Source of the DNA: an uncultured Burkholderiaceae bacterium
Lineage (GTDB): Bacteria; Pseudomonadota; Gammaproteobacteria; Burkholderiales; Burkholderiaceae_C
Length of the DNA: 26,731 nt
Direction of reading: 5' to 3'
Assembly (NCBI GenBank): GCA_938022295.1
Contig: CALIDR010000175.1
Location: forward strand, 1-26,731
Shown: piece after piece, positions 7,039 through 14,487 of the stretch
Layout: each line of letters opens with the position of its first letter
Position numbering within the stretch: position 1 is the stretch's first letter
Translations under genes and position numbers: made by a program
The notes under the pieces: generated by a model
The model's database searches: none
The model's input: only the letters and a program-made list of their open reading frames with translations
What the model was told of the DNA's origin: nothing

Positions 7039-7063
7039 TGATTGAGTACGGAAGGAATCCGTC

Positions 7064-8800
7064 ATGTCCCTGTCCCGTCGCGAGTTCCTGAACGTGCTGG
7101 CCGTCGCCTCGGCCGCCGGCATGGCGCTCGACGCTCCCGGTGCGCTGGCGGCCACACCGGCCGCAGCCGCCAAGATGTACGACGTGCCGCGCTTCGGCAA
7201 CGTGCACTTCCTGCACTTCACCGACTGCCACGCGCAGCTGCTGCCGGTGTACTTCCGCGAGCCGAACGTCAACCTCGGCATCGGCGAGGCCAACGGCCGC
7301 ATGCCACACCTCGTCGGCGAGAAGCTGCTGAAGGCGGCGGGCATCAAACCCGGGACGATCGAGGCCCACGCCTTCACCTACCTCGACTTCGAGAAGGCGG
7401 CGCGCACCTACGGCAAGGTCGGCGGGTTCGCGCACATGGCCACCCTCGTCAAGCGGCTGCGCGCGACGCGGCCGGGGGCGATCCTGTGCGACGGCGGCGA
7501 CACGTGGCAGGGCTCGGGCACGGCGCTGTGGACCAACGGCCAGGACATGGTCGACGCCTGCCTGGCGCTGGGCGTCGACGTGATGACGCCGCACTGGGAG
7601 ATGACGCTCGGTGCCGACCGCGTCAAGGAGATCGTCGACAAGGACTTCAAGGGCAAGGTCGACTTCGTCGCCCAGAACGTCAAGACGACCGACTTCGGCG
7701 ACCAGGTGTTCTCGCCGTACACGCTGCGCGAGGCGAACGGCGTGAAGGTCGCCGTGATCGGGCAGGCGTTCCCGTACACGCCGATCGCTAACCCGCGCTA
7801 CATGGTGCCCGACTGGACCTTCGGCATCCAGGACGAGCACATGCAGAAGATGGTCGACGAGGCGCGCGGCAAGGGCGCGCAGGTGGTCGTCGTGCTCAGC
7901 CACAACGGCATGGACACCGACATCAAGATGGCCTCGCGCGTGCGCGGCATCGACGCGATCCTCGGCGGCCACACGCACGACGGCATGCCCGCGCCGGTGA
8001 TCGTCGACAACGCCGGCGGCAAGACGCTGGTGACCAACGCCGGCTCGAACACGAAGTTCCTCGGCGTGCTCGACTTCGACGTGCGCGGCGGCAAGGTGCA
8101 GGGCTGGCGCTACAAGCTGCTGCCGGTGTTCGCCAACCTGCTGCCCGCCGACGAGGCGATGACGGCGCTGGTGAAGAAGATCCGCGCGCCGTACGAGGCC
8201 AAGCTCGGCGAGAAGCTGGCGCGCACCGAAGGGCTGCTGTACCGCCGCGGCAACTTCAACGGCACGTTCGACCAGCTGATCGTCGACGCGCTCATCGACG
8301 TGCGCGGCGCCGACATCGCGTTCTCGCCCGGTTTCCGCTGGGGCACGTCGCTGCTGCCGAACAGCGACATCCTGATGGAGCACGTGCTCGACCAGACGGC
8401 GACGACCTACTCGTACTCGACGCTCACCGAGATGAGCGGCGAGATGATCAAGACGGTGATGGAGGACGTCGCCGACAACCTGTTCAACCCCGACCCGTAC
8501 TACCAGCAGGGCGGCGACATGGTGCGCGTGGGCGGCATGACGTACGCGATCGACCCGATGAAGCCCGCCGGCCAGCGCATCACCGACATGCGCCTGAAGG
8601 GGCAGCCGATCGAGGCTGGCAAGACGTACAAGGTCGCCGGCTGGGCGCCGGTGGCCGAGGAGGCCAAGCAGACGTCGGGCGGGCGCATGGTGTGGGACGA
8701 CGTCGCCACCTGGCTGCGCGACAAGAAGGTCGTCACGCCGCGCAAGCTGAACACGCCGCGCATCATCGGCATGGACGGCAACGCCGGCATCTCGCTCTGA
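7064..8800 (+). CDS. soxB: SoxB, thiosulfohydrolase
   Basis: 578 residues. A Tat signal opens the protein (SRREFLNVLAVAS). The fold is the dimanganese metallophosphoesterase/5'-nucleotidase type: HFTDCHAQL (D54, H56), CDGGDTWQGS (D143, D146), THE SoxB-type PHWEM (H177) in place of the usual GNHE/D, VVVLSHNGMD and ILGGHTHDGMP supply the metal and catalytic residues, and a C-terminal 5'-nucleotidase domain follows (RRGNFNGTFDQLIVDAL). SoxB releases sulfate from the S-sulfonate on SoxY. GGAAGGA seven bases upstream supports the start. It lies in its own unit behind a terminator, with the SoxW-like gene following. Confidence 0.97.
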   Translation: MSLSRREFLNVLAVASAAGMALDAPGALAATPAAAAKMYDVPRFGNVHFLHFTDCHAQLLPVYFREPNVNLGIGEANGRMPHLVGEKLLKAAGIKPGTIEAHAFTYLDFEKAARTYGKVGGFAHMATLVKRLRATRPGAILCDGGDTWQGSGTALWTNGQDMVDACLALGVDVMTPHWEMTLGADRVKEIVDKDFKGKVDFVAQNVKTTDFGDQVFSPYTLREANGVKVAVIGQAFPYTPIANPRYMVPDWTFGIQDEHMQKMVDEARGKGAQVVVVLSHNGMDTDIKMASRVRGIDAILGGHTHDGMPAPVIVDNAGGKTLVTNAGSNTKFLGVLDFDVRGGKVQGWRYKLLPVFANLLPADEAMTALVKKIRAPYEAKLGEKLARTEGLLYRRGNFNGTFDQLIVDALIDVRGADIAFSPGFRWGTSLLPNSDILMEHVLDQTATTYSYSTLTEMSGEMIKTVMEDVADNLFNPDPYYQQGGDMVRVGGMTYAIDPMKPAGQRITDMRLKGQPIEAGKTYKVAGWAPVAEEAKQTSGGRMVWDDVATWLRDKKVVTPRKLNTPRIIGMDGNAGISL

Positions 8801-8831
8801 GCGCGGCGTGCGTCACCACCGTCGCCGCCGG

Positions 8832-9344
8832 ATGACGCCGCACGTGCACGGTGTCCCGGTCGCCGTCGATGGCGGGCGTCGCGCGGCGTTGCGGCGGCTG
8901 CTCGCGGGCGCCGTGGCGGCGGGCGCCGCGGGCACGGTGCGCGCGAGCGATCTGCCCGCGGCGGTGAACCTGCAGCGCGACATCGCCGAGGCGGCCGAGC
9001 GCGGCGAGCCGCTCGTGCTGATGGTGACGCTCGTCGGCTGCGCCTTCTGCGACGTCGTGCGCCGGCTGTACCTGCAGCCGATGAACGCGCAGGGCCGCGT
9101 GCCGGTGCGGCAGATCGAGATGCGCTCGCGCGCCGAGCTGCGCGGCCCGACGGGGCAGCCGACGCGCGGCGCCGATCTGGCGAGCCAGTGGAAGGTGACG
9201 ATGGCGCCGACGCTGCTCTTCCTCGGCCCGGGCGGCGCGGAAATCGCCCCCCGCCTCGTCGGCTACAGCGAGGACTTCTACGGTGGCTATCTCGACGACG
9301 CGCTGGCCACCGCGCGGCAGCGGCTGTCGAAGGCGCGCGCCTGA
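8832..9344 (+). CDS. Periplasmic thioredoxin-like protein, SoxW-like
   Basis: 170 residues from the ATG at 8832; an in-frame GTG at 8808, eight bases after the soxB stop, is an alternative and neither has a clear ribosome binding site. A basic N terminus (GRRAALRRLLAG) followed by an alanine/glycine-rich stretch ending VRAS looks like a Tat or Sec signal. The thioredoxin motif is LVGCAFCDVVRR (C70, C73), and the cis-proline region is MAPTLLFLGPGG. Thioredoxins in this position (SoxW, fed by SoxV/CcdA) are thought to keep the SoxY cysteine or other Sox partners reduced. No SoxV/CcdA-like membrane protein is in the window. Confidence 0.8.
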   Translation: MTPHVHGVPVAVDGGRRAALRRLLAGAVAAGAAGTVRASDLPAAVNLQRDIAEAAERGEPLVLMVTLVGCAFCDVVRRLYLQPMNAQGRVPVRQIEMRSRAELRGPTGQPTRGADLASQWKVTMAPTLLFLGPGGAEIAPRLVGYSEDFYGGYLDDALATARQRLSKARA

Positions 9345-9390
9345 CTCCTGGGGCAGGGCGGCCGGCCCGGGGTTGCCGGGGCCCGCGGCC

Positions 9391-9822
9391 TCACGGCCGC
9401 AGGTAGGCGAAGCCCTCCTTGGCCTGGAGCTTCGCGACTTCGGCCACGCCCGAGGGCACGACCTTGGCTTCCATCACTACCTTGCTCGGCTCGATGTTGC
9501 GGCTGACGAGCGTGTTGTTGCAGACGCGGAACTCGATGCCCCGGCTGGCGAGCTCGCCGATCGCACCGGCGAAGGGCTGGTCGACCGCGTTCTTCGCGCC
9601 CTCGAGCAGGAAATCGATGCCGGGGCCGTGGGTGACGACGACGATCTTCGCGCCCGGGTCGGCGTTCAGGTGGTTGCGGATGTTGCCGATCGCGCGGCTG
9701 GCCTGCTGGATGCCTTCGTTGAGGTGGTAGACGACCTTGATGGCGTCCTGGGCATGGGCGGGCACGGCGGCGGCGAACGCCAGCACGGAGGTGGCGACGA
9801 AACGGGTGAACAGGCGTGGCAT
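9391..9822 (-). CDS. Exported DsrE/DsrF-like protein
   Basis: 143 residues; AGGAG lies six bases before the ATG (complement of 9820-9822). The signal peptide is MPRLFTRFVATSVLAFAAAVPAHA. The mature part has a DsrE-like alpha/beta pattern: IKVVYHLNEGIQQASRAIGNIRNHL, KIVVVTHGPGIDFLLEGA, GIEFRVCNNTL, and a final VVPSGVAEVAKLQAKEGFAYL typical of exported DsrE-family members (DUF1791 type). One cysteine, in FRVCNNTL, aligns with the sulfur-carrying cysteine region of DsrE/TusD proteins. Cytoplasmic relatives shuttle persulfide sulfur; what the periplasmic branch does is not well established. It is convergent with the SoxW-like gene and divergent from the hydrolase gene at 9929. Confidence 0.8.
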   Translation of the reverse strand: MPRLFTRFVATSVLAFAAAVPAHAQDAIKVVYHLNEGIQQASRAIGNIRNHLNADPGAKIVVVTHGPGIDFLLEGAKNAVDQPFAGAIGELASRGIEFRVCNNTLVSRNIEPSKVVMEAKVVPSGVAEVAKLQAKEGFAYLRP

Positions 9823-9912
9823 GGGGATCTCCTCGTGAGGGACTGCCGCACCGCGGCAACGTGCCGAACCATCGGGCATGCTCCGATGACGCGCTGCGGC
9901 ATCCGTGCGAGC

Positions 9913-9933
9913 ATCATGCTCCGTTTGCATGAT
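9913..9933 (+). promoter_or_regulatory. Inverted repeat in the dsrE-like/hydrolase divergent promoter
   Basis: ATCATGC (9913-9919) and GCATGAT (9927-9933) are perfect 7-base arms with a 7-base spacer. The site lies in the spacer between the two divergent genes and covers the ATG proposed for the hydrolase. The inner bases CATGC/GCATG resemble the TATGC/GCATA half-sites upstream of soxC and fccA, but the spacing is one base shorter. Probably a regulator-binding site; the regulator is unknown. Confidence 0.4.
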
Positions 9934-10948
9934 TGATCAAGCAGTGTTTGTACCGCCCCCCGTACGGCTGGTGCTGGTGCGCCTGGGCGCGGTGGCAGCC
10001 CGCGCCGCGGGTGTGCTCGTCGCGACGTTCGCGCTGCTGTCGGCCGCGCTGGCGCAGGACTTCGTGCTCGAGCCGCGGCAGGTCGGCCCGCACAGCTGGG
10101 CCGTGTTCGGCGAGGCGGGCATGGCCACCGCAGCCAACCGCGGCTTCAACTCGAACGCCGGCTTCGACGTCACGCCGGCGGGTGTCGTCGTGTTCGACAC
10201 ACTCGGCACGCCGGCGCTCGGCGAGGCGCTGATCGCCGCGATCCGGCGCGTGACGCCGCAGCCGATCCGCCGCGTGATCGTCAGCCACTACCACGCCGAC
10301 CACTACTACGGCGCGCAGGCGTTCAAGGCGATCGGCGCCGAGATCTGGGCGCACGAGGCCGGGCGCGGCGTCACCGCCAGCGACGACGCGAAGGCGCGGC
10401 TCGAGCAGCGCCGGCAGGACCTGTTCCCCTGGGTCGACGAGAAGACGCAGCCGGTCGACGCCGACCGCTGGCTCGCGTTCGGCGAGCGCGGCACGATCGA
10501 CTTCGAGTTCGGCGGCCTGGCGTTCCGGCTGATCGACGTCAGCGGCGCGCACTCGCCGAGCGACCTGATGATGCTCGTGCGGCCCGACGGCGTGTTGTTC
10601 GCCGGCGACCTGTACTTCACCGGCCGCATCCCGTTCGTCGTCGGCGCGAACACGAAGCGCTGGCTGCAGGCGATGGACCGCATCGCCGAGGTGAACCCCC
10701 GCCTCGCGGTGCCGGGGCACGGCGAGGCGTCGGACCGCGTGGCGAGCGACCTCGGGCTGACGCGCGACTACCTGCGCTTTCTCCGCGACGAGATGGGCAA
10801 GGCGGCCGAGGCGATGGACGACTTCGAGAGCGCGTACGACCGCGTCGACTGGTCGCGCTGGGAAAAGCTGCCGGCGTTCCTGCCCGGCAACCGGCTCAAT
10901 GCGCGCTCGGTCTACCTGGAGATGGAGCGCGAAAGCCTGCGCCGCTGA
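9929..10948 (+). CDS. Exported metallo-beta-lactamase-fold hydrolase, SoxH-like
   Basis: 339 residues from the ATG at 9929. The start is uncertain: there is no ribosome binding site, in-frame GTG codons lie at 9905 and 9944, and the ATG sits within a palindrome. A hydrophobic signal segment (about residues 20-42) ends ALAQ. The metal-binding set is complete: SHYHADHYYG (H120, H122, D124, H125), GAHSPSD (H208), FAGDLYF (D227) and VPGHGE (H264), as expected for a dizinc MBL enzyme. It resembles SoxH and the quinoprotein-relay zinc metallohydrolases often found in sox and alcohol-oxidation clusters; their substrates are not settled. The stop is only nine bases from the convergent cytochrome gene. 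Confidence 0.8.
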   Translation: MIDQAVFVPPPVRLVLVRLGAVAARAAGVLVATFALLSAALAQDFVLEPRQVGPHSWAVFGEAGMATAANRGFNSNAGFDVTPAGVVVFDTLGTPALGEALIAAIRRVTPQPIRRVIVSHYHADHYYGAQAFKAIGAEIWAHEAGRGVTASDDAKARLEQRRQDLFPWVDEKTQPVDADRWLAFGERGTIDFEFGGLAFRLIDVSGAHSPSDLMMLVRPDGVLFAGDLYFTGRIPFVVGANTKRWLQAMDRIAEVNPRLAVPGHGEASDRVASDLGLTRDYLRFLRDEMGKAAEAMDDFESAYDRVDWSRWEKLPAFLPGNRLNARSVYLEMERESLRR

Positions 10949-10957
10949 AGCGGCAGC

Positions 10958-11281
10958 CTACTCCTTCAGCTTGTACCACTGCTGATTCACGAAGGCGGCG
11001 ACGTCGCGCTCGTCCTCCGGGAACAGGCCGAGCCGCAGCTCGCTGTTGCACAGGCTCACGTAGCGCTTGAGGTCGAAGATCGACTTCACCTTGCGGTCGT
11101 CGCGCAGGTAGATGAAGCCGGCGTCGCGGCCGGTCTTCTCCTCGTGGCACGAGGCGCACTTGCTGTCGAAGTGGATCCTGCGGCCGTTGGCGAGGTCGGC
11201 GTCGGGGAAGGGGTTGGCGGAAGCTGGCAGGGCCATGCCACCCACGAGGAGGGCAGCGGCAGGTAACAGCAGGCGGCGCAT
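10958..11281 (-). CDS. Small exported monoheme cytochrome c
   Basis: 107 residues, with the start at the ATG complementary to 11279-11281, preceded by GGAAG. Signal peptide MRRLLLPAAALLVGGMALPASA. One heme site, KCASCHEEK (C42, C45, H46). The C-terminal half (FDLKRYVSLCNSELRLGLFPEDERDVAAFVNQQWYKL) has another cysteine and no obvious methionine ligand after the heme, so the distal ligand may be histidine or something else. I do not recognise a named family. It follows cbbY in the same direction after 54 bases and may be the last gene of the cbb unit, or belong functionally to the neighbouring DsrE-like/hydrolase pair. Confidence 0.8.
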   Translation of the reverse strand: MRRLLLPAAALLVGGMALPASANPFPDADLANGRRIHFDSKCASCHEEKTGRDAGFIYLRDDRKVKSIFDLKRYVSLCNSELRLGLFPEDERDVAAFVNQQWYKLKE

Positions 11282-11335
11282 GGTCTTCCGTGAGCAGCAA
11301 CGACGCCGCAAGCGTGCGACGCACCGTCCCCGCTG

Positions 11336-12121
11336 TCAAGCCGGATCGGCCTGCACTGCTCGGGTACCGGGTCGCGGCGCCGTGGCGTGCCAGCGCCGCA
11401 GGTCGGCCAGCGTGACGGGACGCGCCGGGTCGTCGGGGTGGTGGTCGAGATCGGCGAGGCGCACCACGGCGGCGGTGAAGTCGTCGCCGGCGCTGTACGC
11501 GGTCGGCGTCACGATGCAGCGCAGCCCGGCGGCGGTGGCCGCGCTGACGCCGTGGCCGGAGTCCTCGAACGCGAGCGCCGCGTCGGCGTCGAGGCCCAGC
11601 CGCGCGAGCACCCAGCGGTAGACGGCCGGGTCGGGCTTCTTGGCCGCCACTTCCTGCGCCGTGCCCATCACCTGGAACCATCGCGGCGCGTCGGCGCCGA
11701 GCGTGGCCTCGAGCAGCGCGATCACGTTGTCGCGCGTCGTCGTCGTCGCGATCGCGAGGCGCAGGCCGGCCTGCCGCGCCTCGCGGACCAGCCGCTCGAC
11801 GCCCGGGCGCAGGCGCACCGCGCCGGCGCCGACGCGCTGCACGTAGTGCCGCGTCTTGCTCGCGTGCAGCCGCTTCAGCAGCGCGGCCAGTTCGTCGTCG
11901 GCGAGTGCGAGGCCGCGATGGCGCCGCGCGTAGTGCGCCATCCGCTCGACGCCGCCGGCCACCTGCAGCAGTTCGCCGTAGAGCGCCTCGTCCCAGTGCC
12001 ACGGCAGCCCGTGCTCGGCGAACGCGGCGTTGAAGGCGACGCGGTGGCCGTCGCGCTCGGTGTCGGCGAGCGTACCGTCGACGTCGAAGATCAGCGCCCG
12101 GAGGGGCGCCGCGTCAGCCAT
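11336..12121 (-). CDS. cbbY: CbbY, xylulose-1,5-bisphosphate phosphatase
   Basis: 261 residues. A HAD-superfamily phosphatase with the cap-containing beta-phosphoglucomutase-like layout: IFDVDGTLADTE (nucleophile D13, acid/base D15), ATTTTRDNV (motif II), AAKKPDP (motif III lysine) and AFEDSGHGVSAA (motif IV). The CbbY-specific segments HRVAFNAAFAEHGL, WHWDEALYGELLQVAGG and a C-terminal RCIVTPTAYSAGDDF are present. In Rhodobacter, CbbY removes phosphate from xylulose-1,5-bisphosphate, a dead-end RuBisCO product and inhibitor released by CbbX. The start overlaps the preceding thioredoxin-like gene by eight bases, so the two are coupled. Confidence 0.9.
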   Translation of the reverse strand: MADAAPLRALIFDVDGTLADTERDGHRVAFNAAFAEHGLPWHWDEALYGELLQVAGGVERMAHYARRHRGLALADDELAALLKRLHASKTRHYVQRVGAGAVRLRPGVERLVREARQAGLRLAIATTTTRDNVIALLEATLGADAPRWFQVMGTAQEVAAKKPDPAVYRWVLARLGLDADAALAFEDSGHGVSAATAAGLRCIVTPTAYSAGDDFTAAVVRLADLDHHPDDPARPVTLADLRRWHATAPRPGTRAVQADPA

Positions 12122-12665
12122 CGTCGCGCCACTTGATCGAGCAGCCGATGCAGGCGTGCTGCACTTCGGGCCCACGGCCGGTCTCGGCGACGAGCCTCAT
12201 CGCGTCGTAGAGCTCGCGCGGCGTGCCTTCGGGCGCCGCTTCCTTGCGCGAGGCGTCGAGCCGGCCGCGGTAGCGCAGCCTGAGCTGCGCGTCGAAGCCG
12301 AAGAAGTCGGGCGTGCAGACGGCGCCGTAGGCGCGCGCGACCTGCTGCGTCTCGTCGTGCAGGTAAGGGAAGCCGAGCGTCGGCGCGAGCTCGACCATGC
12401 GCTCCAAGCTGTCCTCGGGGTACGCGGCGGCGTCGTTCGCGTTGATGCCGACCACGTGCACGCCGATCGCCCGCAGGTCGCGCGCGTCGCGCACGAGCCG
12501 CGGCAGGATCGCCTTCACGTAAGGGCAGTGGTTGCAGATGAACGCGACCACGGTGCCCTTCGGCCCGGCGAGTTCGGCCAGCGTGTGCGTGCGGCCGTCG
12601 GTGCCGCGCAGCGCGAACGGCGGCGCGGCCCAGCCGATCTCGGCGTGCGGTGCTTCGGCAGCCAT
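12114..12665 (-). CDS. Thioredoxin-family (AhpC/TSA-like) protein
   Basis: 183 residues, cytoplasmic (no signal). The thioredoxin fold has the active-site variant FICNHCPYVK (C44, C47), followed by VHVVGINANDAAAYPEDS and the cis-proline region AVCTPDFFGFD (with C117). A second CxxC occurs near the end (QHACIGCSIKWR, C172 and C175). This architecture is common for small redoxin-domain proteins annotated as thioredoxin family or alkyl hydroperoxide reductase-like. It lies between cbbA and cbbY with 13-base spacing and 8-base overlap, so a redox service for Calvin-cycle enzymes is plausible but inferred. GAGAAGG precedes the ATG. Confidence 0.8.
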   Translation of the reverse strand: MAAEAPHAEIGWAAPPFALRGTDGRTHTLAELAGPKGTVVAFICNHCPYVKAILPRLVRDARDLRAIGVHVVGINANDAAAYPEDSLERMVELAPTLGFPYLHDETQQVARAYGAVCTPDFFGFDAQLRLRYRGRLDASRKEAAPEGTPRELYDAMRLVAETGRGPEVQHACIGCSIKWRDDG

Positions 12666-12678
12666 CGTCCTTCTCCCG

Positions 12679-13716
12679 TCAGCGGTAGCGGCGCACCATG
12701 TCGTCGAGCGCGATCGGCTTGATCTTCGCCGCCATGCCGGCGCAGCCGAAGGCCTCGAAGCGCGCCTTGCAGATGCCGCGCGCGGCCTTGGTCGCCGCGG
12801 CGAGCGCCTTGCGGGGGTCGAACTCGCCCGGCTGCTCGGCGAACACCTGCCGCATCGCGCCCGTCATCGCGAGGCGGATGTCGGTGTCGATGTTGACCTT
12901 GCGCACGCCGGACCGGATGCCGCGCACGATTTCCTCGACCGGCACGCCGTACGTCTCCCTGATGTCGCCGCCGTACCTGCGGATGATCTCGAGCCACTCC
13001 TGCGGCACGCTCGACGAGCCGTGCATCACGAGGTGCGTGTCGGGCACCGCGGCGTGGATCGCCTGGATGCGGTCGATCGCGAGGATGTCGCCGGTGGGCG
13101 GGCGGGTGAACTTGTAGGCGCCGTGGCTGGTGCCGATTGCGATCGCCAGTGCGTCCACCCCCGTCGCGGCGACGAAGTCCTTCGCCTGCGCCGGGTCGGT
13201 CAGCAGCATGTCGTGGCTGAGCTTGCCCTCGGCGCCGACGCCGTCCTCCTCGCCGGCCTCGCCGGACTCGAGCGAACCGAGGCAGCCGAGCTCGCCCTCG
13301 ACCGACACGCCCACCGCGTGCGCGATCTCGCAGACCTTGCGCGTGACCTCGACGTTGTACTCGTAGCTCGCCGGCGTCTTGGCGTCTTCCTTCAGCGAGC
13401 CGTCCATCATGACGCTCGTGAAGCCCGAGCGGATCGACTGGATGCACACCGCCGGCGACGCGCCGTGGTCCTGGTGCAGCACGACGGGGATGTCGGGGTG
13501 CGCCTCGACGGCGGCGAGCACGAGGTGGCGCAGGTACGGCTCGCCGGCGTACTTGCGCGCGCCGGCCGAGGCCTGCAGGATCACCGGCGACATCGTCTCC
13601 TGCGCGGCCTGCATGATCGAGTGGATCTGCTCGAGGTTGTTGATGTTGAACGCCGGCACGCCGTAGCCGTGTTCGGCGGCGTGGTCGAGCAGCTGGCGCA
13701 GCGAGATCAGGGCCAT
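12679..13716 (-). CDS. cbbA: Class II fructose-1,6-bisphosphate aldolase
   Basis: 345 residues of the class II, Calvin-cycle type. Zinc and catalytic motifs: VVLHQDHGAS (H81, D83, H84), SVMMDGS, the YEYNVEVTRKV helix, VEGELGCLGSLE, IGTSHGAYKF (Zn histidine), HLVMHGSSSVP (Zn histidine) and KVNIDTDIRLA. It condenses glyceraldehyde-3-phosphate and dihydroxyacetone phosphate to fructose-1,6-bisphosphate, and can also make sedoheptulose-1,7-bisphosphate. The 30-base gap to cbbZ upstream and 13-base gap to the thioredoxin-like gene downstream place it in the operon. GAGG lies eight bases before the ATG. No cbbG or cbbK sits next to it. Confidence 0.95.
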   Translation of the reverse strand: MALISLRQLLDHAAEHGYGVPAFNINNLEQIHSIMQAAQETMSPVILQASAGARKYAGEPYLRHLVLAAVEAHPDIPVVLHQDHGASPAVCIQSIRSGFTSVMMDGSLKEDAKTPASYEYNVEVTRKVCEIAHAVGVSVEGELGCLGSLESGEAGEEDGVGAEGKLSHDMLLTDPAQAKDFVAATGVDALAIAIGTSHGAYKFTRPPTGDILAIDRIQAIHAAVPDTHLVMHGSSSVPQEWLEIIRRYGGDIRETYGVPVEEIVRGIRSGVRKVNIDTDIRLAMTGAMRQVFAEQPGEFDPRKALAAATKAARGICKARFEAFGCAGMAAKIKPIALDDMVRRYR

Positions 13717-13746
13717 GGGTCGTCCTCGAAGGGGAAGGGAAGGGGT

Positions 13747-14487
13747 TCAGGCGGGCTGCTCGTCGAGCAGCAGCAGCGCGGGCAGGTCGGCCAGCGTGTC
13801 GACGAGGGCGTCGCACGGCAGCGTGCGCGGGTCGTGGCCCTCGTTGTAGCCGTACGGCACGCACACCACCGGGACGCCGGCGGCACGCGCGGCCTGCACG
13901 TCGTTGATCGAGTCGCCGACCATCAGCGCCTGCTGCGGCGCCACGTGAAGCGACTCGCACGCGTACAGCAGCGGCTGCGGGTCGGGCTTGCGGCGCTCGC
14001 AGCTGTCGCCGCCGACGACGAGGTCGACCCAGCCCGACAGGCCGAGCCGCTGCAGCAGCCCGATCGCGAAGCGCTGCTGCTTGTTGGTCACCACCGCGAT
14101 GCGCAGCCCGGCGTCGTGCAGCCGGTGCAGCGCCTCGGTGACGCCGCCGTACGGCTCGGCGGCGCACTCGTCGAATTCCTGCAGCGCGCCGTAGTGGTGG
14201 AAGAAGCGGTCGAGCACCGCGGCGTGTGTCGAGTCGTCGATCTGCCGGCCCTGCGCGGCGGCGGCGCGGTGCACCAGCATCGGCGCGCCGCGGCCGATCA
14301 TGCGCCGCACGTCGGCCTCGGCGACCGGTCCCCAGCCGTGCTCGGCGACCGCGCGGTTCAGCGCGAGCGCGATGTCGGCCGCGGTGTCGAGCAGCGTGCC
14401 GTCGAGGTCGAACAGCACGGCAGCGAGCGGCTGCCCCTGCCACAGCGCCGTGCGCTGCGGTCGTCCGGCGGCGTCGACGCGCGTCAT
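13747..14487 (-). CDS. cbbZ: Phosphoglycolate phosphatase
   Basis: 246 residues. HAD phosphatase with VLFDLDGTLLDTAADI (D27, D29), MIGRGAPMLV, VVTNKQQRFA (motif II), CERRKPDP (motif III) and MVGDSINDVQAARAAG (motif IV), the standard Gph/CbbZ set. It dephosphorylates 2-phosphoglycolate made by the oxygenase reaction of RuBisCO. Its ATG overlaps the cbbT stop in an ATGA, which indicates translational coupling. An N-terminal extension of about 20 residues precedes the first strand, slightly longer than most Gph proteins. Confidence 0.93.
   Translation of the reverse strand: MTRVDAAGRPQRTALWQGQPLAAVLFDLDGTLLDTAADIALALNRAVAEHGWGPVAEADVRRMIGRGAPMLVHRAAAAQGRQIDDSTHAAVLDRFFHHYGALQEFDECAAEPYGGVTEALHRLHDAGLRIAVVTNKQQRFAIGLLQRLGLSGWVDLVVGGDSCERRKPDPQPLLYACESLHVAPQQALMVGDSINDVQAARAAGVPVVCVPYGYNEGHDPRTLPCDALVDTLADLPALLLLDEQPA

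Noticed and set aside
9361..9400. GC-rich hairpins between the SoxW-like and DsrE-like genes as a bidirectional terminator
   Set aside because: GCGGCC-TCAC-GGCCGC overlaps the end of the DsrE-like gene and neither strand has a T-run after the stems, so a terminator call is not supported.
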